Part shown: positions 21,626 through 36,130 of the stretch, one piece after another
Layout: each line of letters opens with the position of its first letter
How positions within the stretch are numbered: the first letter of the stretch is position 1
Assembly: GCA_028023455.1 (NCBI GenBank)
Contig: JAQFVV010000031.1
Span: 9,416,093-9,480,092 of the forward strand
Length of the DNA: 64,000 bases
Direction of reading: 5' to 3'
Origin: Epiperipatus broadwayi
Lineage: Eukaryota > Onychophora > Udeonychophora > Euonychophora > Peripatidae
Translations under genes and position numbers: made by a program
Notes under the pieces: generated by a model
Seen by the model: the letters and a program-made list of their open reading frames with translations, nothing else
Told to the model about the DNA's origin: nothing
Database searches by the model: none

Positions 21626-23516
21626 AAAGTGCCTATTAACATCATCAAAAAATACAAATAATCCTAACAAATTGTATTTCTAGCACCTGAAAAATAATTA
21701 ATAGGTCATAATAAACCTAAGTAAGTATTTGTCACCCAAGCAATTATATTTTTCATGTGAAAAGTCTATTGCATCATCTTTCTTTCTTAGAAATTTATAA
21801 TATAGAGCACCACATTTTTAATGCCCTCTCTTTTGTAAACATTTTTTCAATAGAATGATTTAAAAAAATGGTGTGGCACTGGTTAACACTTTTGCTGCAT
21901 TAATTTTAATTGCATCTTTGGTTGCAGTTTTGAAAATAATTGCGGAATTTGAGAAAACTACACAAAGCATAGGTAATATTACTTACTAATTTTTTTAATA
22001 ATACTAACATTTTCTTAAAATGTGCAAAGATTTTAGATAACAGATATTTATGTTGTTATTTCTTTGTTTTTATTCATGACCCATTAAAAATTTAATGTGA
22101 CAAATGCTGGTATACATTAATCACCCCAAATATGTATGTGTGTTCAATATACTTGCCTATTACATGACCTTTGTGTTTTGTTTTAATATATTATTACCAT
22201 TATTGCATACTGAAACAGTATTTAGCCATCATCTTTTCAAAGTTTAAACCCTCCCAAGTACATGTATATTCACTTAATGTCATCATAAATAACCTATAGT
22301 AAGGTATATTTGTGTGTGTGTCTATAATAGTATAGTGTACAATAACTGTAATAATTATATGTGTATGTTTAATATACATATTGAAATAGTCATATCTAGT
22401 AACCCTCATGTTTCACCTACTATATTATATAGTAGTATGTATTTTTGTATTTGTCTATGTATGGGTGTGTGTATATTAACTTTAAACCTATTCTGATATT
22501 GTCATATTAAATATAGACATGTGTTAACATATTCATTATTATATATACATATGTGAAATGAGCGTCTACATATACAAGTTACAATTTGTAAAATTAAATC
22601 TAAGGTAAACCTTGCTGTATGTGTAACAGGAACATACATACATATGTTAAAGGTCTAGTAATGTAATAGATTTAAGAGCATTACAATTTTTTGAGTTTAT
22701 TTTAGAATTAAATTATTATAGGTTGATATGTAAATTAATCTTATTTTCACATATAAAGCCAATTAAAATCAAATGAGTTGCACATGTGGTAAGTTGTTTA
22801 CAAGTTCTAAAGTTTCTTTTCTAAAAATCCTTTCAATGAATCTTGACCTAATTAGCACTTTAAACAAAAGATGGGGGTAAGAGATAAAAAATATCAGGTT
22901 GCAAATCTATTTTAAAATCAATCTCAGGTAAAAAAAATCTGGGAACTGCCTTCAAATATCTCAACAGGATTCATTGTTTTTGCTAAAAAAAAGTGTAAAT
23001 CAAATAATTGAGAGAAAAATTAATTGTAAACAAGTTTAAAAATGAGCAGTGTATAAACTAAAATTTCAACTTTGGCAAAACATTTTTTTTTACTTTTACT
23101 TACCTTTTATTAAAAGTTGTGTGATTCTATGATGTCCATTATGTGGTAGAAAACAACTATTGGTACTGTTAACTCGAGATGGGAGAAGATCCACAATACC
23201 TGTTTATCTTACCACCCTGATGGAGAAAGCAATCTAGACCATGCCCACCATGCCAGATAGAAGCAGAAAGAAGACTGGTAATAAACTTCTGCAGAACTCT
23301 ATTTCAATTCTAAAATCAGGCTAAACTTAAAAGCTATCTATCCTATTCTATAAATGTGCACAACAAAAAATCTTTCTCGTTATTTAAATTTCTTAAGCTA
23401 TGAAATAAATCTAATCTTGTAAATCTTGCTTGATCTTGTATAACTTTAAATTTGTCTAAACTAAATGAAACTCATTTAAAATGATTATACCTATTTTATT
23501 TTATCTTTGTTTGAAA
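21626..23516. other. Spacer of the giant inverted repeat
   Basis: AT-rich, no recognised ORF or domain. The frames at 22200-22409 and 22314-22496 overlap each other on opposite strands and have no recognisable features. Confidence 0.5.
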
Positions 23517-24942
23517 ATATATGAATTATGCCATGATTGATTTGGAATGGAGTTTAATATAAAATTTACTTATTTAACATTACAACTGTTTTTTGATGTG
23601 TGTGTGTACTTTATTAAAAGCGATGTTTTTGATCTGTGTGTGCACTTTTAAAAAATATTCCACCATTACAACTGTTTTTGTTTTTTTTGCTTACATAGAA
23701 ACATCCATGTATTTTTATAATTTATCAACTGCAAAATGTTTAAACAAGCTTCTCCAAATAATTTTCATGCAAAAGTTTCGAAGTTTGAATGTTTTTTCCT
23801 ACTTTGAAATTGCCCATGATGTCTATCTTTTGTAAGTACTTTATTTTGTAAGTATTTGTGGCTTTTTTGTGTGTGTGTTGTATTTGGTTTTTTGGATGTT
23901 ACGAATCCAATTAGAAATTAGTCAAGGGGAGGAGGGAGTTTTGGGTTTTATGTCACATTTCATTTTGCCAAGCAATTATATTTTTTAATGTGATAAGTCT
24001 ATTACATCAATTTCATTTTTCAACTTTTAATATTAAACAGTATTCTTTACCTATCATAATGTTTCACCTACTATCTTCCATAGTAGTATATTTTTCTTAG
24101 TTTAAACCCCTCCATGTTAGTGTATATTAATTAAAAGCAACTTAATAAAATGATAATATGTAAATACATGTATGTGCATATATTTATATAAATCTGTACT
24201 TAAAATAATACTAGCTGATATATATAGTTAAAGCACTCATAAATAATAATAATAATAATAGACATAAACATTACCTGGTGTGTGGGTTTTCACACACATA
24301 TATGCTAAGGGAGTAGCAAGGTTATAGATTTTTAAGCTTTGCTATTTTTAAAATTATTTACTTTTAAGTTATACAAAAATTGCTTTTCTTTGCATAAGAC
24401 TGATAATTTCGAGGTAACCAATTCACATATATAGAGAAATGGGGGGGGGGGGTTCTGTTTTTGCAATTTGTATTGTATTTATTTTTGAGCCATTTCAATT
24501 TATCATGGGGGAGGGAGGTATTTTTACCGATTTTTGTGTGCATGTGAATTTTTTTAACATTTACATATTTTACATATTTTTACGGATATTTTATGTGTGT
24601 GTATTTTTTAAAAAGCTTTAAATAAATTTATTAATAAATACATCTTTAATGAGCATTAAATGCGCATAATTATTGATATTACATATTTTATGTATTTTTG
24701 CCAGTTTTGTGTGTGTGTACTTTTTTAAAATTTATGTATTACTTCACTTGATTTGCCTTATGCATTTTAATTTCACAGACTTCAATGATTTTTTTAAGAT
24801 GTCTTGCCTTAGGGATTTTAATTTTAATTTTCCATTGGTTTCAACCATTTTTGTATAGAAATGTATCACTAGCAGGCATTTTGGTGGTTCTGCAGCATCG
24901 ACTAGTGGCACAATATGCATAACCAAAAACTACTTTTCAGTC

Positions 24943-26236
<1,294 letters not shown>

Positions 26237-26747
26237 TAATAACAACAATTTTCTTACTGATCAGAAGAGTTCTTAAGTAGTATAAGTAGTTTTGTAATAA
26301 AAGTCTGCCCAAAACCTAGAATTGTGGTATTTTTTGTGATGTGGTCTTTTCCAAAGTATCCTTCGAAAATTTGAAGCCAGTTTATGTCTACTCCATGCTG
26401 TAACAAATAGAGTAAGTCTATCAAATATGTGAATGGTTAATGCTAAAAAGAGTTTATTGTTAATTAATAAATAATAGCACATTTTTTTATAAATTTATTA
26501 TGTCTCCTCCTGCTACAAAAGCAAGTGAACTCTGAAATACAAGTAAGCAGGGCAGGTATATTACTAAATTAGATTATTATGCTCATATATATATCAAAAT
26601 CACTCTACCAACTGTTAAGAAATTTTAGCTGTGCCCATTATAAATAAATATTCAAAAGTCCAAATGAGTGCATAGATGAAATTTTTTTAAGTTCGGAGAG
26701 TGATTTGATATTTAATATTTATTTTTTAGATTGTGGTATGCACTAGT

Positions 26748-26854
<107 letters not shown>

Positions 26855-27546
26855 CCTTGTGTCATTATTTTGAATAATATTAAAACTGTGTAACAGAATA
26901 AAAAATAAAATCTAATAAATAAGCTCAAAGTATATTTTCAACAAGTTAGCCACATAAACATGGTTATTGAACAAACAACTACAAAAAAACGACAGTATTT
27001 TATTATTACAAATTGTTTAAACCCATCTTTTACTCATTTAAACACTATTTGGCTCTCTAATTCATTAATATTGAATTGTGCAATAAATTAAGCTGCTTAA
27101 TTTAGCCTTTCTATCATTCGTTCCCTCACAAATTACCTTAATAATATTAAGATTAAAACTATGTTCACATGTTTTTTTATGACTATAAAATGCATAGTAT
27201 TTGTCTGAATGTTTGTAATGATGGCATATTATAAGATGTGATATGTTGGACTATTTCCATCATTTATGAGTGAATGTTGAATGTATAGAAATTAAACTTT
27301 ATTTAAACTTTCCAAATACAAACAACTTGTTAGTAATAACACACAAATAGACAATACAGGTTAGTAATTACACATTTTGAGTAGTATTATTCTCCACTCT
27401 TCTTCAGGTGTTACTGGCCTATATGCACAGTGACAATATTTGCTTAGAAGTTGAACTCGCACTTTTAGATTATTGAATATTGAATTTAAGGCACACACCA
27501 ACACTAATTGAAGCAAGGGTCATGTAAAGTGAATCTGTTTTGATGG

Positions 27547-27725
27547 AGAGAAAAATATCAATAGACTGAAAAATTTGGATTATCAAAGTAGTTTTTTATC
27601 AGTTTTATTGGGTAAAACAAGAGAGAAAAATCAAGCAGAGAAAGTATAAATAGGCTGGAAAAGTCATATTATCATAGTGATTTTTTTATCTCTTTTATTA
27701 AGTAAAACAACAGAGAAAGATCAAG
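27547..27725. repeat. Tandem repeat, ~89-bp unit, 2 copies
   Basis: GAGAAAAATATCAATAGACTG...AGAGAAAAATCAAGC is followed by GAGAAAGTATAAATAGGCTG...AGAGAAAGATCAAGC, with the shared interior TTTTATYRSTTTTATT and GTAAAACAA. Confidence 0.8.
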
Positions 27726-27889
27726 CAGACCCATGAAGAATCAATATAGTATGAGTGGTTAAAACCCATCCTTCCTCTCTATCCATGATCATGAAGTAAT
27801 CTCCAGTCCCACTCTACATTGTCATTCATCAAGCCCCATTGTTATTGAAAGAAAACAACAGTAAATGAAGACCTGAGATAAAATGTAAG

Positions 27890-27892
<3 letters not shown>

Positions 27893-27935
<43 letters not shown>

Positions 27936-27936
27936 T
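27893..27936. repeat. (AAT)n microsatellite
   Basis: About 14 AAT units. Confidence 0.95.
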
Positions 27937-28034
27937 CAATTGTTAATTCTATAATAAAGTTTATAATACAAAACTTAATGGAGTAATATGAAAACATTGT
28001 GTTCTATATTCAAAATTATAAATGCTCTACCGAT

Positions 28035-28665
28035 ACGAAATGCTGATAACAAACTTATATGTCTATGTTAACTGAAAAATAAATATCTGAGCTATATATC
28101 AGAATAATTAAATTAAGATTATAAATGAAACTGCTGATAAACTTGTGTAAAAATATATATCTGTGGCTGACCAAATAACAAATATTCATGCTAGAATAAT
28201 TAAATGAAGATTATAAATGCTTACATGAATATTGGTTGTGTTTGAGTAAAATAATAAACACACATCTATACTTGACTGAATTATAAATAGTCGACAAATC
28301 AAGAATTGGTTATATTACCTATGTACCTACCTGTGATAAATTTAAAAATAATGTAATGCTATATAAATCACTAATGATTACATGCATATTGGTTGGGTCT
28401 GAGTAAAATAATGAAACTTATGTGTATAAATACACATCTATACTTGACTGAATTATAAAAGCTTCACAAATCTGGAATTTCTTATATTACCTGTTAACAT
28501 ATCTGTGATAGATATTGAAATAATGAAATGCTATATGAATTACAAATACTTACATGCATATTAGTTGTTTCTGAATCAAATAATGAAACTTAACTGAATT
28601 ATAAAAACTTCACAAATCTGAAATTGCTCATCTTACCTGTTTACCTACCTAAAAGGGATATACAG
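28035..28665. repeat. Degenerate tandem repeat, ~157-172-bp unit
   Basis: TTACATGMATATTRGTTG recurs at 28221, 28378 and 28550, each followed by GAGTAAAATAATRAA- or GAATCAAATAATGAAAC-like sequence, ACTGAATTATAAA, and CACAAATCTGRAATT- or CAAATCAAGAATT-like sequence. Upstream, a shorter version of the unit (AGAATAATTAAATKAAGATTATAAATG) occurs at about 28102 and 28194. No coding sense. Confidence 0.8.
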
Positions 28666-29182
28666 ATATGAAACAAATAGTTAAAAATATTCATACAGTA
28701 ATGGTAGATATATACTTGATAAAAGATCTTTTGACTTCTTCACACAAGATGAATTGAAATGAGACTTCATTTGAAATAAACGACAAACTTTATTGGAAGA
28801 ACTTATCAATATCGTTGTTAATAAAACTGTTGTTACTTAAAATTAATTTTAATTTTTCAGTTTCATTTTTGCATCACTAGTTATTAATTGCTTTTGTTTC
28901 ATGAGAATTTCATGCCCCCTGAGCTATGTCTGGCATAACTAGACCTAGGTAAGTCAGGTTGTAGTGAGAGGGAACTCTAGTGGTGCAGTTTGGGAAACCA
29001 AGCACAGAAATTTCTAGGTGTTTCCAGTCTCTATGATGCTACATCCTCTGATAAACAGGAAATATTGTTGTGTGGGGGGTGACATCTGTATTGGGGAAAG
29101 CCAATCAATGGTTACTTCCTACAATAGGTCATCAGGAAATTGTTACAAATGAGGTAATAAAGGGGTCGTATGGTGGTTTGGT

Positions 29183-29242
29183 TACTATATATATATATAT
29201 ATATATAGTAGGCTATATATATATATATATATATATATATTG
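29183..29242. repeat. (TA)n microsatellite pair with TTGTAGCC junction
   Basis: Two TA runs separated by GTAGGC. The right run passes into TTGTAGCCTTCTCC; CTGTAGCCTTCCC recurs about 70 bp further on (29313). Confidence 0.9.
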
Positions 29243-29319
29243 TAGCCTTCTCCTAAATCACTGTAATCATAAATGAATCATACTGCACATTTTAGGTGCT
29301 ATAATCTCATCTGTAGCCT

Positions 29320-32300
29320 TCCCACTAATCTAACCTAGAATATACACCTAAAATAAATGATAAACTAAAGATATGATTTTTTTATTAACTAAGCTCACAT
29401 GAAACTATAAACTTAAAGAAGATTACAAGGTGATTAATATTTTCTGGTCAAACTAGCTTCAAAATCCACTAACAAGCAGACAAACAAAAGGTTATAAATT
29501 AAACTTAATATCTGTCAAACCAATAAATAAATAATAATAATTGATGGAATGAATATGAAATTAAAAGTATAAATTAGGCAATAAGTAAATTAGGATGTGA
29601 ATGACTAAAAATTAAGTAATAATTAAATAATAAAATAAAATGAGTCTGAGAATGAAGAGAAAAGAATGGTGGTGTATAAGAGTTAATGGATGATTAAGAT
29701 GATAATGGAATAGGAGCTAATAAATTAGGATGAAAAAAGAATAAAGAAAGATTGAAATGACAGATGAGAGGAATGATGATGATGAAAGATGATGTACAGA
29801 ACTGTAAATTTGATATTAAATTAAATGATAATAAAACAATTAAATAAAATATGGATTCTAAGCTTACTAAAATCAAAATATTCACCATAAGGTCAAAACC
29901 AACTATACATTTCAGACAAAAAAAGCAATTGATACTTTAAAGTTTGGTTGACCTTTTATAACATGGTGAATGTAACACAATTCCACTCTAACTACAATAA
30001 TTAGCTGGATATAAATTTACCATAAATTCAACTCCTATCACAAATTGATATAATTTATCCTTCTCAGGGTTCACACAGCTTAAAGGGTGTTATACAAGAT
30101 ACACTTGGGTCAGTGAGAGGAATTTTACCACTACCCAAGCATAACACACTAAATATCTCTTAATACTGAATTGAATTACCAAACAATATTTAGTAATTTC
30201 AAATAAATTCTATAAATTTCCTAACTATGATAAATTTTAAGCTTCAATAAGTAGGAATAATTTTTCAATAGCTAAACACAATAGCTTTCCAACTTTCTTT
30301 CTCCATTAATTAGAAACAAGGTGATCAAGACCAGTGAATAATAGATCTGTGGATTCAAGTGAACTGATCAAACCAATATTAGGTGTTTAATTTTTTAGTA
30401 CATCACTTAAAATAATATTCTTTAGGTTAGTATGTTTAATTATTAAGTAATGCTGCCCTAGATATACTCATAAATTACAGAGCTTAACAAGATTATTCTG
30501 ATATACCTACATATAGTGACTTTTACAATATTGATTGATGACAATTTTTATATAATCATAGGATATGTCGGTAGCAATAACAATAATAATGTGTGGTTGT
30601 GTTGATTAGCAATAAGAATACTGACAACTAAATAAATTTTTAACACAACAAGATTTATTTACATTATGTAAAAGTCTCTTTCAGAAAACATTACATGAAA
30701 CAAGATAAATCCATTAACTAAAATTAAGGATGGGAATTAATTACATGGTAAGTAATGACAAACTAATATGACAAACATTTTGGATATGTTTCTTTATTAT
30801 TCTATCTCATAGAATAAGGTATTTAAACTTTATTTGAGCTAACTTAGCATTTAAATTGTAAACAAAATGTATTGATGTCTTTTGAATATACGCAACTTTT
30901 AAATGTAAAAACTCTTTAAGTTATAATTTATTATAATTTACTATAAAAAAAATTTCTCATTGTATTGATGTGGGGCAAACATCATAAGTTAAATGCACAT
31001 ATGACACCAAAACATTCACTATGTCCACAACTTAATAAATCTTACTGATCCATCAGCAAATAACTACTTGTTGAAAACCAATCCACATTGACCATGTACA
31101 AACCTTGCTCTTTTATATAGGAGTTCTACAAATACTAGTTAAGTTTTGGTTGGGTCTGTTTATAAACTGATGAAGATTACACAACATTAGAAAGACATTA
31201 TTCCATTTATCAAACACTATAGATATATCAATGTCTCTTAATCTGACTTTATCTTATCCTTGCTATTGATTATGAAATATGAAACTTCACCATACATGGT
31301 GGAAAACCAACTACATAACTTCATGAGGGATTTAACAATAAATGGAGGCTCTACAAAACATCATGATAGTTGTATAATAATATGGTCAATTCCAATACCT
31401 TCATAGGTATAAAAGTGCAAGCAGTGCCTCTTCACTGGAAAATAGAATTCAGACCATGGAGATCATCCTCTTTTAGGACTAACTATGCTCTAAACACTAA
31501 CTAATAATCAGCCTTAACAATATCATCCTCTCATTTAATCCACAATGGGGAATTCTCCATCAGCCCATGCATAATATTGATTTTATTATATTTGATGCCA
31601 TGATAAGTGGCATATACTTATCAGCTAAAAAGCTGTCACAAAACCGATCAATACAATAGCAAAGTAAAACAACACTAATAATAAAAGTGGAAATATAAAT
31701 ATTCCATTTCACAATGCAGAAACTATCAATGTTTTATAAACAAACCACCAAATATTTTAAAATAACAATTATACTTTTGGTTATAGCAAGCCATGTACAT
31801 GTAAACAAGGAGGATTAAACTACATTTTGTATTTATGGTGGACATTTTTGTTGATAAGCAAAATTAAGCAATAAAAAGTGCTTATTAAATTATTTTATAT
31901 AATAGAACAATTGTATCATTATGTGTATAATTTTGACAAGTCTCGGTCTGTTTGTTCCCCTCCTCAATATAATATTAACATCTGTTTTAGCAGTGCAAGA
32001 GATAAACATTTCTCTTTCTTACCAGATAAATGATATTTAACATTATGCTTTTCCTTCATTGGGAAAATAACAAAATATGGGTAATAAATGTATAAAACTC
32101 TATACACAGCTACATCCTTATTAAGTATATTCTATACCCTGATATATAAATATAAAATAAAAAAACTAATGCCTGAATAACACATGAAAGAAAAAAAATG
32201 TATTACAATATTATATATAGCATTAACAAAAATAAACAAACATTACATTTTTTTTCTATTGGATTTTATCTTAGTAGATAAAGTTTGATCCATTCCTATG

Positions 32301-32384
32301 AGCAAAATGACAAGAAAACGGATATTATAAGCAAATTTTCCCAAGTAAATATATATATATATTTTGATTATCCTGTTTTATATT
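29320..32384. other. Long AT-rich stretch without recognised gene
   Basis: About 3 kb with no supported ORF. A TATA-like string (GGTATAAAAGTGC at about 31406) is followed by moderately less AT-rich sequence and could be an old LTR or promoter, but no partner repeat was found in the window. Confidence 0.4.
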
Positions 32385-33050
32385 AGCATATTTCAGACAA
32401 TATTTAAACATTTTCCAAAGGTAATAAAAATCATTTGTTGGTTTATATATCAATGTTAATATAGCAAGACAATATTTAAATACTTTACAAAGACAATAAA
32501 ATTAGGTTCAAGTTTATTTATTGATTGATTTATTTTGTTTTTCCATCCGCACGAAGATCGGTCATAATTTTAAATGATCTGGGTGATTTTAAAACAGTTT
32601 AAAATATTGTTATTTTGCAAGTTATTCACTAACGATAAAAATAAATAAATACTTCTTTCATTTCCTTTTTATCAGCAAATTAGGATGTTTTTAGTTATAC
32701 TGAGAAGAATCTATTCAATTATAAATACGATATTCTAGGCGTTTTTTAATTAATATGTAACATATACTTTTCCAAATGCAACACAATTAAAATAAGTTTA
32801 TTACAATCTTTAAACAAACTTTTTAAAATCATTTATGGATTTTGTTTACTTTGTTTTTCTGTCCACGGTAATATCTGTCATCATTTTGAAATGATCTGGG
32901 CAATTTTAAACATTTAAAATATTAGTAATTTATATGTTTTATAATCAAGATAAAAAATAAATACATACTTATTTATTCACTTCCATCAGCTAATTAATAC
33001 GTATTTAATAATGTTAAACAGAATTGATTTAATAGTAAGCAATTATCATT
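32385..33050. repeat. Degenerate direct duplication, ~316-bp period
   Basis: TTTTGTTTTTCCATCCGCACG...AAATGATCTGGGTGATTTTAA (about 32530-32590) recurs as TTTGTTTTTCTGTCCACGG...AAATGATCTGGGCAATTTTAA (about 32848-32906), with continuing similarity downstream (AAATAAATAC, ATCAGCWAATTA). A smaller repeat GACAATATTTAAAYA lies upstream at 32397 and 32470. Confidence 0.75.
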
Positions 33051-34310
33051 AATATGTACTTGGCATTAATAATCTGTCATTTTCTATTTTGAATAACTAG
33101 ATGAATTCGCGGTGAAATTTAAGAGCAGACAAGTTCTTTTCCCAATGAAAATATGAAATAATTCATGCATTTTTCTTTTAAAATTAATTACTTTATATGA
33201 TTTAAAAATGAAATTTTAGTTTGTTCATTATCTCTTGAAACTTCACTTAAAAATGATTTTAAATTATTTTCACTGTGAAGATAATTTGTAAACAAATACA
33301 TTTTTCTGCTTAATGCCTAAGGACATCGCGGAAATAAAAATACTTGTAATCTTTTTCTCTTCACTCTAAATAATTTTGTGTTATTATTAGTTCTGACAAT
33401 TGATTAAAATAAAGAAAACAAAAATAATTGCTTACATTTTATGGTATTATTTTTCATTCCAAATAGTACATGTTTAGGCAACTATTTATCCAAATAGTGC
33501 TTATTTCAGTTTTTCCAGTAGGCAAAATTAAGAATCTAAGATCAATAAAAAGCAGTGCAGAAAATCACAGGGTTATTAAGTTTTTACTCCATTTTGTTCA
33601 AATCCATTTAATCATGAATTTTTGTCCAAATTAATTTTCAAAGTTATTATTTTCCAGCTTATTCCTTATATTTTATTTTATAAGAGGAGAGTTACAGCCT
33701 TGTTCCGATTTACATTTCTTAGTAGTAGCCCCCCCTACCAACTTGTTATAGTATTTATGCTTTGTGTTATAATGCCTGATTGGTACTAAATGATCCAATT
33801 ACTGTAAAATGTGAATAAATTAATAGTTTTATCCCTCTAGTGAGAACCATCTAGACTGTTATATTTCAATTTAAATTAAAATATAATATATTTAAAGATT
33901 GTTTATAAAGAAAATTTAAAAGAATTATAAATTGATTTTGTTGTTTATTTTTAATTACTGTTTAATACTAATAATAAAGTGTTAAATATTTTTATACTTC
34001 TAAATTGGTTTTAATATTATTAAATTATTATTTGAAATAGCTGCCACTGGAACTTGTGATAAAATGTTTATGAGATTTATGTCCACTCTATCAGACTTTC
34101 CAGTGTCTCATGGTCAAGATTATCATCACTTTCAAGATCTTTCTTAGTGAACCCTTTCTTGGTTGGAAAATTATAATCCACAAGCATTTCACTCTATAAC
34201 TAGTTTCTACACACTGATGTTCAATATCCCAACAAATCATTACCAATTAAAATTTAAAATTTTACACATTGGTCCACTGGATAAAACTTACTATCATTGA
34301 GCCAAAACAT
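33051..34310. other. AT-rich spacer, nothing recognised
   Basis: No ORF, RNA gene or repeat partner supported. Confidence 0.5.
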
Positions 34311-34324
34311 ATGGTTACTATATA

Positions 34325-34372
<48 letters not shown>

Positions 34373-34384
34373 TATAGTAACCAT
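34311..34384. repeat. Near-perfect 74-bp palindrome
   Basis: ATGGTTACTATATATATATG... on the left mirrors ...CATATATATAGTAACCAT on the right through a TGTGTGTA(TA)nTACACACA centre. It could form a cruciform. The outer TGGTTACTATATA string also precedes the TA run at 29176. Confidence 0.9.
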
Positions 34385-34410
34385 ATTTATATATATATAT
34401 ATATATATAA

Positions 34411-34498
34411 ATCAATGTCTGTATTCCAATTACAATAAAATATATATAATTATTCAAAACAATACAATATTTAATACAGTAAACAATACTTTAAAAAC
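34411..34498 (+). repeat. 88-bp repeat unit, copy 1
   Basis: Begins ATCAATGTCTGTATTCC and ends ACTTTAAAAAC. Nearly identical to 35897-35984 and 36043-36130. Copy 1 is separated from copy 2 by the solo-LTR-like element; copies 2 and 3 are separated only by (TA)n. Confidence 0.95.
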
Positions 34499-34516
34499 GT
34501 ATATATATATATATAT

Positions 34517-35886
34517 TGTAACGTTTATTTATATACGTTGCAAATATATTGGCATTTGGTAAAGGCTAAAAAATAAAAGTAAATTTAGATTTTTTTTATG
34601 ACTAATTTTTTTTTAAAAAAATAATGTACAATGAAAGTTAAATTATTCTTTCGTTTTTTTTTTATGTAATTAGAAATAAAAGTTAGAATTGGAGAGAACA
34701 AAAGACACAAATTACCAATCTAGATAAGAGAAAGTAAAAATATTTCAACTAATTAAAGATGCAGAATTATGCTAAAAAAAAATAGAGACTTTGTAACATA
34801 AATTTTGTAAAGAATATATAAGATTATCAACGGATATTTTGACAAACAAAAGATATGCGCAGAAGTCGGAAAACTGGGCCTCTAGAGAGTATAAAAGGCA
34901 GAGATCAGTTTGAAGAATGTCTTGTTTTTCTGTTTTTTCTTTGGCTGGTTTTGGATTATTAAATCCAAGACCACTTCACGATGAAATAATCCTTCATGCG
35001 GGAGTAGACTGGGGCTTTAGCTGACATCATTAAGAAGATGGATACTAGAAAAGCCTCTGCGACTAGCTTTCGGAACAGACTACAAGATCAACTAATAATC
35101 AAAGGCCGAGCTCAATTCTAACCCAAAAAACTATGCATAGTAAGCTACAATCTTCATGAATTCACAAAACTTACCAGTAAGCTATGATTCATTATTCCCG
35201 ATTGTGACAAAATTAAACATTTGCAAACAATTTTTAAAAATATGTTTAAACAATCCCGATAGACATTAATTTTCTTGTGCAAGGGACATTCATTTTAGGA
35301 ACTTTCTAGAAGAAATTTGGAAGTGAACTGTAATTGTGAAATTGTTTTTTTATTAATTGATTTATATCCGAATTAGTGTGTGTTCTCTCCAGTTTAATTA
35401 ACAATTTAACGTTAAATATTTTCGTTTGTTAGAATAAAAGAGATTTTACTTTTATCAATCATTTTCATTATGCGTTATTAATAATAAAGTTATTATTTTT
35501 TTAGTATTAAATTTATTATTAGTTTAATAAGATTTAAAATGGAATTTACCTTTGCCAATATGTTTGAATAAGCCCAGGAATAATAATCTTAAAAAAATAA
35601 TTCTCGTTATGGTATGATGTAATACCGATTAGCTTAAAAGTTTTTTTTTTTATTTGTGAGATGTTATATGGCGATTTCGGCGAATTCTTAGGAATTCTGG
35701 TGCCCAGATTAAATAAATTAAAAGCTGATTTCGTCAATAGCACAATTCTCAACAATTAATAGGCCGAGTTGATCAGGAAATATAGCTATGTTTTTAGAAT
35801 AGAAATATAACTCTTCTTTTTTGACATAGCTTGATCAACTCATGCGCAGTTTATATTAGCGTGTAGAGGTCTAGGAAAACGTTATA
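34517..35886 (+). mobile_element. Solo-LTR-like element, TGTAACG...CGTTATA ends
   Basis: 1,370 bp inserted in TA-rich DNA within the 88-bp array. The ends are inverted: TTGTAACGTTT on the left, AAACGTTATAA on the right. TGTAAC...GTTACA-type ends are common in Ty3/gypsy LTRs; the right end here departs from CA by one base. Inside are a TATA box (TATAAAAG at 34890-34897) and, about 540 bp on, AATAAA (35433-35438), the order expected in an LTR. No ORF of note. An alternative is a non-autonomous element with terminal inverted repeats and a TA target. Confidence 0.6.
34890..34897 (+). promoter_or_regulatory. TATA box of the solo-LTR-like element
   Basis: TATAAAAG in a locally GC-richer context (GAGAG before, GCAGAGATCAG after), about 375 bp from the left end. 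Confidence 0.5.
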
Positions 35887-35896
35887 ATATATATTA

Positions 35897-35981
35897 ATCA
35901 ATGTCTGTATTCCAATTACAATAAAATATATACAATTATTCAAAACAATACAATATTTAATACAGTAAACAATACTTTAAA

Positions 35982-36046
<65 letters not shown>

Positions 36047-36130
36047 ATGTCTGTATTCCAATTACAATAAAATATATACAATTATTCAAAACAATACAAT
36101 ATTTAATACAGTAAACAATACTTTAAAAAC
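35897..36130 (+). repeat. 88-bp repeat units, copies 2 and 3, with (TA)n between
   Basis: Units at 35897-35984 and 36043-36130 flank a 58-bp TA tract. Together with 34411-34498 they make three copies of unit plus (TA)n. Confidence 0.95.

Larger units (their letters stand above)
19774..24942. mobile_element. Giant fold-back element, ~1.4-kb inverted arms
   Basis: Left arm 19774-21625 matches the reverse complement of right arm 23517-24942; a 1.9-kb non-coding spacer (21626-23516) separates them. Landmarks found inverted in both arms: CTGCAGAACCACC, the CCTAAGGCAA-type blocks, CACACACAAAATC, the C10-11/G10-11 homopolymer (20647/24439), ATATAACCTTGC/GCAAGGTTATA, AAAACCCACACAC/GTGTGTGGGTTTT, and CAAAAACAGTTGT/ACAACTGTTTTT. 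No transposase or other ORF is visible in arms or spacer. Arm divergence is moderate. Outer termini and target duplication are not resolved. Confidence 0.85.

Noticed and set aside
28035-28665. CRISPR-like array
   Set aside because: Units are long, degenerate and without short identical repeats or unique spacers, and the genome is eukaryotic.
31400-31520. TATA-containing LTR-like segment (GGTATAAAAGTGC)
   Set aside because: No second copy, no defined ends and no retroelement coding remnant nearby in the window.
30000-34300. Possible host exons in the longest repeat-poor part
   Set aside because: No ORF with a protein-like composition or recognisable domain, and no paired splice signals around a coding stretch could be supported.
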